DNA of 64,000 nt from Nitrospira sp. ND1 (GCF_900170025.1 NZ_FWEX01000006.1:2069089-2133088); one strand, 5' to 3'; counted from the first letter of the stretch, positions 22,747-31,724 are shown. Numbers and translations: made by a program. Notes: generated by a model not told the origin, from the letters alone.

Positions 22747-24097
22747 TCTGCTGGATTCCCTCGAAGATGCGGACGACGCCACGCGTGAAGAAGCGGCGAA
22801 AGCCCTCGCCGAGTTAGCGAACCCGGCCACGCTGGATGCGCTCATCGGCGCCTGCGGCGATGAGTTTTGGTCTGTGCGGACTCGTGCCGGCTGGGGCGTG
22901 GCTAAGATCGGCGGACCGAAGGCGATTGAAGCGCTGATCGTGCTCTTCAACGACCCGATCATGGAAGTCCGCAACGAAGCAGTTGCGGCCGTGGTCTCGC
23001 TTGGTGCGGGCCAGCTGGATCGGCTGCTTGCCGCGATGAAGGATGAGCGGTGGCGGGTTCGGGAGCATGCGGCCAAAGCCTGCGGGGATCTCCATGATTC
23101 GGGTGCCGTCGATGCGTTGATATTTGCCTGTCGGGATCGCGACGGGGCTGTGAAGAGTGCCGCCGCGGAAGCGCTGGGAAAAATCGGCGATCCGAAAGCC
23201 ATTCCCGCGCTGGTGAAATTATTCCGTGATTCATCCAAGATCGTCCGTGAAACTGCCGGTATTGCCCTGGTGGCGATCGGACAGCCCTCCGTCGATTTGT
23301 TGCTCGAGACGTTGAAGGACAAAGATTTCGTCGTGCGTTGTCATGCGGCTCGCGCCTTGGGAGGCATGACGACGGACTATCAAATCGGCCGGAGCTGGGT
23401 GCGGGAGCCGCGTGTCGTCGATGCCTTGATCGAGGCGCTGAAAGATCCGGACCGGGCCGTGCGTGAAGACGCTACGATAGCATTGGGCATGATCGGTGAT
23501 CCCCGCGCCATCGACGGGTTATTGGAAGCGATGAAAGACGGTGCCGTGAAGCGCCATGCCATCGCCTCGCTGGGTATGATCGGCGATCCTCGAGCCCTTC
23601 CTGCCGTCTTGGCGGCGCTCAAGGGAAAAGGTGTGCGTCAGGATGGCACTCCGACGCCCGGGTGCATCGTCAGTGAAGACGCCTTTATCAAGGAAGCAGC
23701 GGCCACGGCGCTCGGCCACTTCCGCGATCCGCGCGTGATTCCCGATCTGATCATGCTGTTGAAAGACGGGGTGTTGCGTGAGAAAGCGGCGGCGGCGCTG
23801 GTGCTGATCGGTGACTCGGCTATCGAACCGCTCATCTCTTTTCTCTATGATCCGAAAGCGTCGGAAGTTGAAGCCGAGGGCGAACGCGTCCTGTCCTACG
23901 CCTCGGTGCGGCTGACGGCCAAAGATTCCCTGCGGCTACTTGTTGTTGAAACACTGGAACATCTTGGGTGGACGCCTCCGGATGAAGAGACGTCGGTGGA
24001 TTCCAGCCAGGCCGACAATCTTCGTGTCGACCGCCCGCTGGGCGACATCGGACGGTTCGGCCCGAGCGGAGACTTTGCGAAAGGATCGGTGCGGTAA
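22727..24097 (+). CDS. HEAT-repeat protein 1 (PBS-lyase-type repeats)
   Basis: 456 residues. About eleven E-Z/PBS-lyase HEAT units of near 31 residues follow the pattern VREAAAxALGxIGDPxAIxxLIxAL, for example KSAAAEALGKIGDPKAIPAL and REDATIALGMIGDPRAIDGL. Longer loops break the array (TTDYQIGRSWVREPRV; and at about 303-322 GVRQDGTPTPGCIVSEDAF with a single Cys). The last 55 residues (VDSSQADNLRVDRPLGDIG) lack repeats. No signal peptide or enzyme domain. ATG 22727 is chosen: GTGAGGTGGG precedes it and the first repeat starts at once; upstream codons belong to the previous gene. Likely a cytoplasmic binding scaffold. Confidence 0.85.
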   Translation: MAQALDDLLDSLEDADDATREEAAKALAELANPATLDALIGACGDEFWSVRTRAGWGVAKIGGPKAIEALIVLFNDPIMEVRNEAVAAVVSLGAGQLDRLLAAMKDERWRVREHAAKACGDLHDSGAVDALIFACRDRDGAVKSAAAEALGKIGDPKAIPALVKLFRDSSKIVRETAGIALVAIGQPSVDLLLETLKDKDFVVRCHAARALGGMTTDYQIGRSWVREPRVVDALIEALKDPDRAVREDATIALGMIGDPRAIDGLLEAMKDGAVKRHAIASLGMIGDPRALPAVLAALKGKGVRQDGTPTPGCIVSEDAFIKEAAATALGHFRDPRVIPDLIMLLKDGVLREKAAAALVLIGDSAIEPLISFLYDPKASEVEAEGERVLSYASVRLTAKDSLRLLVVETLEHLGWTPPDEETSVDSSQADNLRVDRPLGDIGRFGPSGDFAKGSVR

Positions 24098-24226
24098 TCA
24101 CCGGCTTCCTCCCCCGGGGTCCGTCCCCAGGGATGAGCATCTCCGGCGCTCCTACCGGCTACTCTCCTCTGTTTAGACCAGATGCGCGGGAACGGTTCGA
24201 TGCCAGGTCGCACGGCCGACCCTGCG

Positions 24227-24256
24227 TTGACCCCTCAAAAAATCCTGTGTTAAGGT
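24227..24256 (+). promoter_or_regulatory. Promoter before HEAT gene 2
   Basis: TTGACC (24227-24232), 18 bases, TAAGGT (24251-24256) preceded by TGT, an extended -10. It lies in the 187-base gap 29 bases before the ATG at 24285. The same -10 hexamer TAAGGT stands before 21198. Confidence 0.5.
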
Positions 24257-24284
24257 CGATGGCCTCACCAGGGGCCGAGGTACC

Positions 24285-25367
24285 ATGGCCGACACTGTCA
24301 GTGAACAGATCGCAGCGCTGTCGGACGAAGATTGGGCGATTCGGGAAGAAGCTGCGACCTTGCTGGGCAGCCTCAACGACGCCCGGGCAGTTCTGCCGCT
24401 GACGAAGTTGCTCCGCGATACCGATCGAGCTGTCCGTGAGGCGGCGATCGGGTCGCTCTCCGCGCTCGGCTCCGCGTCGGTTCCCGCTCTGGCCGGCTGC
24501 TTGGCGGATCCGGCGTTGCAGGTGCAGGAAGCGGCTTCGGCCATTTTGGCCTCGATTGCCGATGCGCGGGTTTTCCGCCCGCTGGTCGAGGCCCTGGGCA
24601 GTCGCGATTGGATCGTGCGCATGCATGCGGCGAAGGGGCTGGGACGGATCGGCGATCCCGAAGCCGTCAGCGTCTTGATGCCGCTCTTGCAGGACAAGGT
24701 CAAGGCGGTTCGTGAGGAGGCCTCCAGCGCACTGGCCGCCATCGGTGCTGCCGCTGTGTTGGGGTTGATCCAAGCCCTGGAACACGATGACTGGTTGGTC
24801 CGCCTCCATGCCGTGGAGGCGTTGGGTAAGCTGAAGTCTCCGGATTCTGTCGATCCGTTGCTGCGTGCCCTGTTCAATGAGCGGGACTCGGCGATTCGCG
24901 AAGATGTGGTGCGGGCCTTGGGTGCGATCCGGGATGCGCGGGCGGTAGATTATCTGGTGACGGTGATGAAGGAACCGGGGTTGCGGCTGCTGGCGGTCGA
25001 GGCGCTCGGCCATATCGGCGACCCTCGTGCCGTGCCTCTTCTTCGGCGGGTTGTGGAGGGGGTACCGCTGGGCGAGCCTCGCGATACGGCCACCCCTTGT
25101 GCCGACGGGTGGACGGACGAGATGGCGACCATGGGGATGGCGGCTCGCGCGTTGGGGATGATCGCCGACGGCGTGGCTATTCCGTCTCTGATCGTGGCCT
25201 TGCGGAATACCATTACCCGGTCTGAGGCGGCTGCGGCTTTGGCCAAGTTCGGCCCGGCGGTGATTCCGTCCCTGCTCCCGATGCTGGCAAAGGAACAAGA
25301 CGAGAATATTCGGTATCACGTTCGAGAGACGTTGACGGCTGTCGGCTGGCGTCCGGGACGGGTCTGA
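24285..25367 (+). CDS. HEAT-repeat protein 2
   Basis: 360 residues made almost wholly of about eleven HEAT units (EDWAIREEAATLLGSLNDAR, REAAIGSLSALGSASVPALA, MHAAKGLGRIGDPEAVSVLM, REDVVRALGAIRDARAVDYL). Near 262-285 a loop, PLGEPRDTATPCADGWTDEM, interrupts the array and holds a Cys after a TP dipeptide, like the loop in HEAT protein 1. Ends in a half repeat (VRETLTAVGWRPGRV). The ATG follows CCGAGGTACC. Cytoplasmic and without enzyme motifs; expected to bind a protein partner. Confidence 0.87.
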   Translation: MADTVSEQIAALSDEDWAIREEAATLLGSLNDARAVLPLTKLLRDTDRAVREAAIGSLSALGSASVPALAGCLADPALQVQEAASAILASIADARVFRPLVEALGSRDWIVRMHAAKGLGRIGDPEAVSVLMPLLQDKVKAVREEASSALAAIGAAAVLGLIQALEHDDWLVRLHAVEALGKLKSPDSVDPLLRALFNERDSAIREDVVRALGAIRDARAVDYLVTVMKEPGLRLLAVEALGHIGDPRAVPLLRRVVEGVPLGEPRDTATPCADGWTDEMATMGMAARALGMIADGVAIPSLIVALRNTITRSEAAAALAKFGPAVIPSLLPMLAKEQDENIRYHVRETLTAVGWRPGRV

Positions 25368-25462
25368 CAGGGTATTAGTTCGTGATGTGGTGAGGTAGCC
25401 ACGGCTGATCTTCGCCTCTGGCACTCACCGAATCAGAAAACTTCGCACTCGCCAACGAACAC

Positions 25463-26563
25463 ATGTCTAAAGAAAGCATCGATACACTCGTTTCTGAGCT
25501 GACTCACGAGGAAGAGTGGCGGCGTATGCGGGCCACAGCTGCCTGCTTGGCCGGTGGGCCTCGGGCGGTGCAGGCGTTGACGCAGGCCTTGGAATCGGGC
25601 GATGTTGCTCTCCGCGTTGAAGCGGCGGCGATGTTGTCGCGGATCAAGGATCCGGCAGCCGGACTTTCTTTGGTCGGTTTGCTTCGGGATTCCGAGGAGA
25701 CCGTCCGGCAAGCCGCTTTTTCAGCGCTGGAACAAATGGCCGGCAATCTGGATGATGAGACAGCCGCGGGTCTGGTGCGCAATCTCCACGAGTCTCCGGA
25801 TGAGGATGTGCGAAACCGGGTTCGTCAGCTCCTGGGTGTGATCCCCAACGCCATCACTCCCTTGTGCGAAATGTTGACCCATCCGGAGGTCGACGCGCAG
25901 ACGACCGCGGCGACGATCCTCGAACACTTGCTTGATCCGCGCTCGGCGGACGGATTGATCGATGCCATGTCCTCTCCCGCGGTTCGTGACACCGCCGTGC
26001 GCACGTTGAAGAAGCTGGGGGCGATACGGGACCGGATCGATGCGACGTTTAATGCCTTGCGTGACGTGGAGGGGGCGAGCGAGCGTGAAGAAGCCCGCAT
26101 GTCCACGGTCATGGATTTACTGGGGATCGGGCGACCTGCGGTCGAAATTTTGATCGAGTATCTGGAAGATGACGATTGGGTGGTGCGTGAAGCGGCTGCG
26201 GACTTGCTGGGGAAGATCGGGGATGTGCGCGCGGTCGAGCCGTTGATGAAGCGGCTTCAGTTGGATAAGGATACCGGAGTGAAGGAGTATGCCGTGAAGT
26301 CGCTGGGGCTCATCGGAGACCCGCGTCCGGCGCAATTGTATATCGAGGCGATCCCGATCAGGCCCTTGCGGGTGATGGCGATCGAGGCCTTGGCGAAAAT
26401 CAAGGACGTCGAGGTGTTGCGTCCGTATAACGAGCTGTTCAACCGGTTGCGGACCGACCGGGACGGCATCGTGTCGTACAGCGCGGGCCTTATCGCGGAC
26501 AAACTTGCAGCGCTTGAAGGCGAACAGCCGGTCGGACAGGAGGAATCGGACGATCATGAGTGA
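25463..26563 (+). CDS. HEAT-repeat protein 3
   Basis: 366 residues. It starts with a degenerate unit (SKESIDTLVSELTHEEEWRR) and then about ten repeats: MRATAACLAGGPRAVQALTQ, RVEAAAMLSRIKDPAAGLSL, REAAADLLGKIGDVRAVEPL, EYAVKSLGLIGDPRPAQLY. A charged break (RDVEGASEREEARMSTVMD) lies about halfway and an acidic tail (ALEGEQPVGQEESDDHE) at the end. No ribosome-binding site is obvious before 25463. Its stop overlaps the start of HEAT gene 4 by 8 bases. Confidence 0.86.
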   Translation: MSKESIDTLVSELTHEEEWRRMRATAACLAGGPRAVQALTQALESGDVALRVEAAAMLSRIKDPAAGLSLVGLLRDSEETVRQAAFSALEQMAGNLDDETAAGLVRNLHESPDEDVRNRVRQLLGVIPNAITPLCEMLTHPEVDAQTTAATILEHLLDPRSADGLIDAMSSPAVRDTAVRTLKKLGAIRDRIDATFNALRDVEGASEREEARMSTVMDLLGIGRPAVEILIEYLEDDDWVVREAAADLLGKIGDVRAVEPLMKRLQLDKDTGVKEYAVKSLGLIGDPRPAQLYIEAIPIRPLRVMAIEALAKIKDVEVLRPYNELFNRLRTDRDGIVSYSAGLIADKLAALEGEQPVGQEESDDHE

Positions 26564-27317
26564 TGCCGAGCGAATTGCACAATTAATCTCCGCGCTACGC
26601 GATGACAACGAGGCGTTGCGGGACCATGCGATGGCGAGCCTCGGGCAAATGGGCATCGAGGCCGTTCCACAGCTGATCGGCCTGATGGCCGATGAAGACG
26701 TGGTGATTCGCGAAGCGGCCGCAACGGCTGTGGTGCGAATCGGGCCCGTGGCGTTCGACCAGATGCTGGAGGCGCTGAGTGACGATGAGTGGGCGATTCG
26801 CGAGCAGGCGGCGAATGCGCTCGGACGTTTCCGCGATCCGCGTGCGGTGGATCCCCTCATGGTGGCCCTGAAAGACAAGGACGGAGCCGTCCGGACGGCG
26901 GCCGTCTGGGCTCTGGAACGGATCGGCGACTCCCGCGCGACGCCGGGATTGATCGAGGCGCTCGGCGACGGGACGGTGCGAGAGGACGTAGCGAGGGTCT
27001 TGAAAAAGATCGGTGATACCAGGGCTGTCGATGCGCTGATCGGCGGACTACTGGGCCCCAATTGGATGGTGCGGCGCCATGCCGCGGAAGCACTCGGCAA
27101 GATCGGTGATCCACGCAGCGCCGATGCGTTGATTCAGTCGCTCCAGGATGAGGACTGGCTCGTGCGTCGGAATGCCGCCGAATCGTTGGCGCGCTTGGGG
27201 GCGAAGCAGGCCATCGAACCGCTGCTTCCCCTCCTGGAAGACGAAAACACGATGGTGCAAGAGACCGTCGAAGGTGTCCTTGCGAGTTTAGGATGGAAAC
27301 AGGCGACCTCGTCATAA
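26556..27317 (+). CDS. HEAT-repeat protein 4
   Basis: 253 residues, about eight regular units: LRDHAMASLGQMGIEAVPQL, REAAATAVVRIGPVAFDQML, REQAANALGRFRDPRAVDPL, REDVARVLKKIGDTRAVDAL, RRHAAEALGKIGDPRSADAL. It is the most canonical member of the group. ATG 26556 is chosen because AGGAGGAAT lies just upstream within the end of gene 3; the in-frame extension runs through coding sequence of gene 3. It is translated with gene 3, so the products are probably needed in fixed ratio. Confidence 0.87.
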   Translation: MSDAERIAQLISALRDDNEALRDHAMASLGQMGIEAVPQLIGLMADEDVVIREAAATAVVRIGPVAFDQMLEALSDDEWAIREQAANALGRFRDPRAVDPLMVALKDKDGAVRTAAVWALERIGDSRATPGLIEALGDGTVREDVARVLKKIGDTRAVDALIGGLLGPNWMVRRHAAEALGKIGDPRSADALIQSLQDEDWLVRRNAAESLARLGAKQAIEPLLPLLEDENTMVQETVEGVLASLGWKQATSS

Positions 27318-27337
27318 CCCGATAAAGGAACTCTACT

Positions 27338-28048
27338 ATGGCAGAAGAAGCACCGGTAAAACTGATTCAGATCGGACCAAAGGGTGGGACCAAGAAGGAC
27401 GGGTTCAACCTGGTGACGGAACGCGTGGTGGCCGTCAATCCCGAAGCCAAGCAGTTGGAGGTGGAGCTGCTTGCGTACGACGGAAAGACCGTTGTGTTGG
27501 ATGTCGGCGATGAGGCCCTGGAAGATTTCCTCAAGATCAAGCCCGGCGATGGGGCGACGATCCGTGTGGTTGAGGAGGGCGGCAAGCGCATTGCAAAGAG
27601 CTTCCGGATTCGCGCCAAAGACCCGAATGCGGCCAAAGCCGATGCCATGTTGATCGACCTCAAGGATTCCCATTGGCTCAATCGCAAATATGCGGCGGAA
27701 GTGCTGGGTGAGTTGAAAGATCCGCGCGCCGTTCTGCCGCTCGTCGAGGCCCTGACCGACGAGGTGGGCGATGTGCGGCAGCGAGCCTATGATTCTTTGA
27801 TCAAGATCGGCGGGATCGCCGTCGCGTCACTCGTACCGTTGTTGGCTTCTGAGGAAGACGACGTGCGCCAGTCGGCGACGGAAATTATCCGGAAGATCGG
27901 TAAGCCGGCCGTCGAGCCCCTCGCCACAGCCCTGGCGGATGCCGATGATCGGCTGAAAACAAGAATCATGAAGGTGCTCGATCGGATGGGCTATAAGCCG
28001 AAGGCCAAAGAGGGTGCTCAGGCCGAGCCTGCCAAGCTGCTCAGTTAG
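27338..28048 (+). CDS. HEAT-repeat protein 5 with an N-terminal beta domain
   Basis: 236 residues. Residues 1 to about 100 are not HEAT: KLIQIGPKGGTKKDGFNLVT, RVVAVNPEAKQLEVELLAYD and GKTVVLDVGDEALEDFLKIK suggest a small beta barrel. Then four HEAT units (RKYAAEVLGELKDPRAVLPL, RQRAYDSLIKIGGIAVASLV, RQSATEIIRKIGKPAVEPLA, MKVLDRMGYKPK) and a Lys/Ala tail. AAAGGAAC precedes the ATG. The last gene of the block, 20 bases after gene 4; the extra domain may be its specific binding module. Confidence 0.84.
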   Translation: MAEEAPVKLIQIGPKGGTKKDGFNLVTERVVAVNPEAKQLEVELLAYDGKTVVLDVGDEALEDFLKIKPGDGATIRVVEEGGKRIAKSFRIRAKDPNAAKADAMLIDLKDSHWLNRKYAAEVLGELKDPRAVLPLVEALTDEVGDVRQRAYDSLIKIGGIAVASLVPLLASEEDDVRQSATEIIRKIGKPAVEPLATALADADDRLKTRIMKVLDRMGYKPKAKEGAQAEPAKLLS

Positions 28049-28058
28049 TGTGAGCCGT

Positions 28059-28081
28059 CCGGCCGCCGGTTAGGCGGCCGG
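28059..28081. terminator. Hairpin between the convergent HEAT and ugd genes
   Basis: CCGGCCGCC (28059-28067) and GGCGGCCGG (28073-28081) with a 5-base loop that contains the ugd stop codon. A perfect 9-bp GC stem; T-runs are weak on both sides. It probably separates the two transcription units. Confidence 0.5.
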
Positions 28082-29389
28082 ATTCTTGGTGGGACGACCG
28101 ACCGAGACGTGGCGGAATCCGAAGCCGACCACGCGGTCTGATTCATAGGTATTGCGGAGATCCAGCAGGAGTGGTTGCCGCATGGATTTCTTCAACCGAT
28201 CGAAATCAAGATTCCTGAACTGGTTCCACTCGGTCATGATGATCAAGCCGTCGGCTCCTTCTGCGACGTCGTAGGTGTCCTGGCAGGGTACCATCCCCGG
28301 CAAAAGTTTCATCGACTCTTCCATCGAGGCCGGGTCGTAGGCGCGAATCGTCGCCCCTTCCTTCATCAGTTCGCTCAAGATGGTCAGTGACGGGGCTTCC
28401 CGCATATCATTGGTGTTGGGTTTGAACGACAGGCCCAACACGCCGAGCGTTTTTCCCTTCACGCCGCCGCAGGCGTCCTTCACCTTCTCGACCATCCGCA
28501 GGTGTTGTTCGTAGTTCACCTTGGCCGCGGCCCCTGCGATCTGGAACGGGTACCCCACGCGCTCGCCGGTCTGGACCAGTGCAGCCAAGTCCTTCGGAAA
28601 ACACGAGCCTCCGAATCCCGGCCCGGCATGCAGGAATTTGTTCCCGATGCGATTGTCGAGGCCCATTCCTTTGGAGACCATCTGCACGTCGGCGCCCACC
28701 TTTTCGCAGACGGTGGCGATTTCGTTGATGAAGGAAATCTTGACGGCGAGAAACGCATTGGAGGCGTACTTGATCATCTCAGCAGTTGGGATGTCGGTTA
28801 CGACAATCGGGGTTTCCAGCAGGTACAGCGGACGATAGAGGTCTTTCATGATCGCGACCGCTTGCTCACTGTCCGCGCCGATCACGACGCGGTTGGGACG
28901 CATAAAGTCTTCAATGGCGGATCCTTCGCGGAGGAATTCCGGATTGGAGACGATGTCAAAACGGAAACGGCCCGTTTGGTTGGCCTTGATGACTTCACGC
29001 AATTTTTCGCCGGTGCCGACAGGGACGGTGGACTTCGTGACAATGACCTTGTAGCCGGTCATGTTTTTGGCGATGCCACGGCCCACTTCTTCGACATAGG
29101 ACAGATCGGCTGAGCCGTCCGATTTCGGGGGCGTGCCGACGGCGATGAAGATGACCAGCGCTTTGTCGACGGCCTTGGCGACATCGGTGGTGAAATGAAG
29201 GCGGTCTTCTTTGATGCCTTTGGCGACGAGTTCGGTGATACCGGGTTCGAAAAACGGGACTTCACCCTTCTCGAGTCTGGCGATGCGGCGCGCATCCGTG
29301 TCCATACAGGTGACGTTCACGCCGAATTCCGCGAAGCAGGCACCGGTGACTAAGCCGACATAGCCCGTTCCAATCACGCTGATATGCAT
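28070..29389 (-). CDS. ugd: UDP-glucose 6-dehydrogenase
   Basis: 439 residues, typical length. MHISVIGTGYVGLVTGACFA gives the NAD-binding GxGYVG; VGTPPKSDGSADLSYVEE and KSTVPVGTGEKLRE follow. The catalytic Cys is in GPGFGGSCFPKD, and GLSFKPNTNDMREAPS marks the UDP-binding C-terminal domain. It oxidises UDP-glucose twice to UDP-glucuronate, the substrate of the epimerase at 485-1507, for surface polysaccharides. ATG 29389 follows AGGAGGAGA at ideal spacing; the open frame upstream runs over the divergent gene's promoter region. Confidence 0.95.
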   Translation of the reverse strand: MHISVIGTGYVGLVTGACFAEFGVNVTCMDTDARRIARLEKGEVPFFEPGITELVAKGIKEDRLHFTTDVAKAVDKALVIFIAVGTPPKSDGSADLSYVEEVGRGIAKNMTGYKVIVTKSTVPVGTGEKLREVIKANQTGRFRFDIVSNPEFLREGSAIEDFMRPNRVVIGADSEQAVAIMKDLYRPLYLLETPIVVTDIPTAEMIKYASNAFLAVKISFINEIATVCEKVGADVQMVSKGMGLDNRIGNKFLHAGPGFGGSCFPKDLAALVQTGERVGYPFQIAGAAAKVNYEQHLRMVEKVKDACGGVKGKTLGVLGLSFKPNTNDMREAPSLTILSELMKEGATIRAYDPASMEESMKLLPGMVPCQDTYDVAEGADGLIIMTEWNQFRNLDFDRLKKSMRQPLLLDLRNTYESDRVVGFGFRHVSVGRPTKNPAA

Positions 29390-29579
29390 GGAAGCATCTC
29401 CTCCTGAAGATAAGCCGTCGAAACTGTGGGTAAGTACGTGTGTAGAGTCGGTAGTATAGCAACGCGTACGAAAGTGAGCAAACATAACGCAGGTTTTGGC
29501 AGGGGTGCAGACGGAGCGAATTGCAGATTGCCGCGCACATCCAGTAGAATTCGGCCCTCTTCGAAGGAGAGGCTGGCGA

Positions 29580-29990
29580 ATGGCAGGTTCAGGCGGGCCC
29601 ATCCAACGACCATTAGCGATGATGATGCGTCCTATCACGAGGACCGTCCATCCCGATGACACCTTGTTGGCCGTGGCCAGGCAACTGCGCGACGCCCGCG
29701 TCGGGGCGATGCTGGTCGCTGATCACGGTGACTATGTGGGGATTGTCAGCGAGGCCGATCTTGTCCGAAAAGCCATGGCCAGCGGCGCAGACGCGGAACA
29801 GGTCATGGCCCGGTCAGTGATGAGCACCCCGGTCATGACGATCGATATCGCCCAATCCGCGCATGAGGCGAGCGATGTGATGGCCGAGCGGGGAATCCGG
29901 CATCTCGTGATTACAGAAGAGGGGCGTGTGGTGGGGATGATTTCGGTGCGCGATCTGCTTCGCTACTTCAAGAATTGGGGAACGCTCTAA
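29580..29990 (+). CDS. CBS-domain pair protein
   Basis: 136 residues with two CBS motifs: MMRPITRTVHPDDTLLAVAR ... GAMLVADHGDYVGIVSEADL and VMSTPVMTIDIAQSAHEASD ... IRHLVITEEGRVVGMISVRD. Such stand-alone Bateman modules bind adenosyl nucleotides and regulate partners. ATG 29580 is chosen for GAAGGAGAG upstream; MMM at 29619 is an alternative. It is divergent from ugd. No obvious partner gene beside it. Confidence 0.85.
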   Translation: MAGSGGPIQRPLAMMMRPITRTVHPDDTLLAVARQLRDARVGAMLVADHGDYVGIVSEADLVRKAMASGADAEQVMARSVMSTPVMTIDIAQSAHEASDVMAERGIRHLVITEEGRVVGMISVRDLLRYFKNWGTL

Positions 29991-30053
29991 TATGGCGTGC
30001 CTCGATTCCGAACGGCACTGTTTTGCTTCTAGCCTTTCTGTGGTCCTGTGTTG

Positions 30054-31628
30054 ATGATGGCACAGGGAACTTCCGCCTCTCGCATGCCACGTCTGTTTCT
30101 GCTCATCACGGCGCTCGTAACTGGTGCCATCGTCATGGCGCTGGAAATTCTAGGAAGCCGTTTGCTGGCTCCGGTGTTCGGGAATTCGCTGTTTGTCTGG
30201 GGGGCCTTGATCGGGATCATCCTGGCGGCCATGAGTTCAGGGTATGCGTTTGGCGGCTGGGCGTCGGATCGGTATCGTGTCGCGGCAGTGCTGGCCTGGC
30301 TCCTGCTCGGTTCCGGCGCCTGGACGTTGCTGATGTCCTGGATGGGGCAGGTTGCCATTTTTAAGGTTGCCAAGCTTGTCGAGGACCCGCGGTGGGGCCC
30401 CAGCCTTGCGGCCTGCGTGTTATTGGCCCCCCCGGCATTCGGATTGAGCGGCGTCATGCCGGCATTGCTTCGGTTGGCCGTGGTCGATATGGGGTATCTC
30501 GGCCGCCATACCGGCAGCATGATTGCGCTGTCCACCGTCGGGAGTCTGGCTGGGACCTGGGGTACGGCGTTCTTCCTTCTCTCCTGGCTGGGGACCCAGA
30601 CGCTCGTCGCTTCATTGGGTGTGCTCCAGCTTTTGTTGGGTTTGTTGTGGTTGCAGCAGGGGAGCGGAAAGGTCACGAAAGTGACGGGTTTGTTGCTGGC
30701 CGGTCTGCTTGTTTTGAGTTGGCAATTATTCGGGCAGGCGGCTCCCGTTGCCGGGCTGGTGTACCAGGAGGATAGCCCTTATCAGCAGGTGCGTGTTCGT
30801 GACGACGATCTGTTTCGTTATCTGGTCCTCGACCGCACCTGGCATGCGGTCATGTGGCGGTCCGACCCTGCCACGCTCTTTCTTCCCTATAGCCAACTCA
30901 TGGTTGCAGCGGTCGCGTTGACCCCGGACCCCAAACGCGGGCTCATTTTGGGGCACGGTGGTGGATCACTCGCCAAGTGGCTGGCCCAGGTCTGGCCGGA
31001 GTTGGAGCTGGATGTCGTCGAGTTTGACCCGGTCGTCGTTCGGATGGCCCAGGAGTATTTTGAGTATCACCCCCCCGCGAACCATCATGTCTTCGTCAAA
31101 GATGCCCGTGTGTTTGTGCGCGATACAGGGGTGAAGTACGACGTCATCTGGGTCGATGCGTTTGCCCGGCACCTCATCCCCTTTCATTTGACCACGGTTG
31201 AGTTTTTCTCAGAACTCCGGAGTCGACTGAATCCCAATGGCGTGCTGGCCCTCAATCTGGCGTCATCCGGCGAGGGTGGAGATCTCCAGCGTGCGAACGC
31301 GGTCGTGCAGACGTTGAAGACGGCGTTTCCCACACTCGAGTCCTTTGGAGTGAAAGGACCTTGGCGGGCGCATCAAACCACGGCGGAGAATTTGATTTTT
31401 TTCGGCGGCGGTCCCATCGATACTATGCCGTACGACGAGGTTGTGAAGCGTATTCAATCGCATGTCGAAGCTCGGCGACTGCCATCCGAAGCGACTGCCT
31501 TGTTGGCGGCGCGACGCACCCAGCCCTGGTCGCCTGGCCTGACCTTGACCGACGACTATACGCCCTACGATTTGCTGATCGGATCGCATGCGGTAGAAAT
31601 GTCGCCGGAGGGAAAGGCTTTGCCGTAA
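30054..31628 (+). CDS. Membrane-fused spermidine-synthase-like methyl/aminopropyl-transferase fold protein
   Basis: 524 residues. The first about 225 hold seven or eight membrane helices (LFLLITALVTGAIVMALEIL, VWGALIGIILAAMSSGYAF, and so on) of the kind fused to SpeE-like domains. The rest is a Rossmann class-I fold: GLILGHGGGSLAKWLAQVWP, LDVVEFDPVVVRMAQEYF, VFVKDARVFVRDTGVKYD, VIWVDAFARHLIPFHLTT. The speE-like polyamine site residues are not clearly conserved, so the substrate is uncertain. GTG, TTG and two ATG codons compete at 30048-30057; no clear ribosome-binding site. Confidence 0.78.
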   Translation: MMAQGTSASRMPRLFLLITALVTGAIVMALEILGSRLLAPVFGNSLFVWGALIGIILAAMSSGYAFGGWASDRYRVAAVLAWLLLGSGAWTLLMSWMGQVAIFKVAKLVEDPRWGPSLAACVLLAPPAFGLSGVMPALLRLAVVDMGYLGRHTGSMIALSTVGSLAGTWGTAFFLLSWLGTQTLVASLGVLQLLLGLLWLQQGSGKVTKVTGLLLAGLLVLSWQLFGQAAPVAGLVYQEDSPYQQVRVRDDDLFRYLVLDRTWHAVMWRSDPATLFLPYSQLMVAAVALTPDPKRGLILGHGGGSLAKWLAQVWPELELDVVEFDPVVVRMAQEYFEYHPPANHHVFVKDARVFVRDTGVKYDVIWVDAFARHLIPFHLTTVEFFSELRSRLNPNGVLALNLASSGEGGDLQRANAVVQTLKTAFPTLESFGVKGPWRAHQTTAENLIFFGGGPIDTMPYDEVVKRIQSHVEARRLPSEATALLAARRTQPWSPGLTLTDDYTPYDLLIGSHAVEMSPEGKALP

Positions 31629-31724
31629 ACATATGAAATTATGAATGGAATGAAGCCTGTCGAGTCTTTGGTCCGTAAGACATTTCGTGGGGTAACTAGG
31701 TCCGCTTCACGTCCAAGAACTTTC

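Noticed and set aside
24159..25424. A 421-residue minus-strand frame over HEAT gene 2
   Set aside because: Shadow of the repetitive HEAT coding sequence; Arg/Gln/His-rich and without a fold.
22727..28048. HEAT region as an assembly artefact of tandem repeats
   Set aside because: The five genes differ in length, loops and ends; repeats are degenerate and not identical at DNA level.
29390..29662. N-terminal extension of Ugd
   Set aside because: Family proteins start at MHISVIGTGYVG; AGGAGGAGA is placed for 29389 and the extension overlaps the CBS gene.
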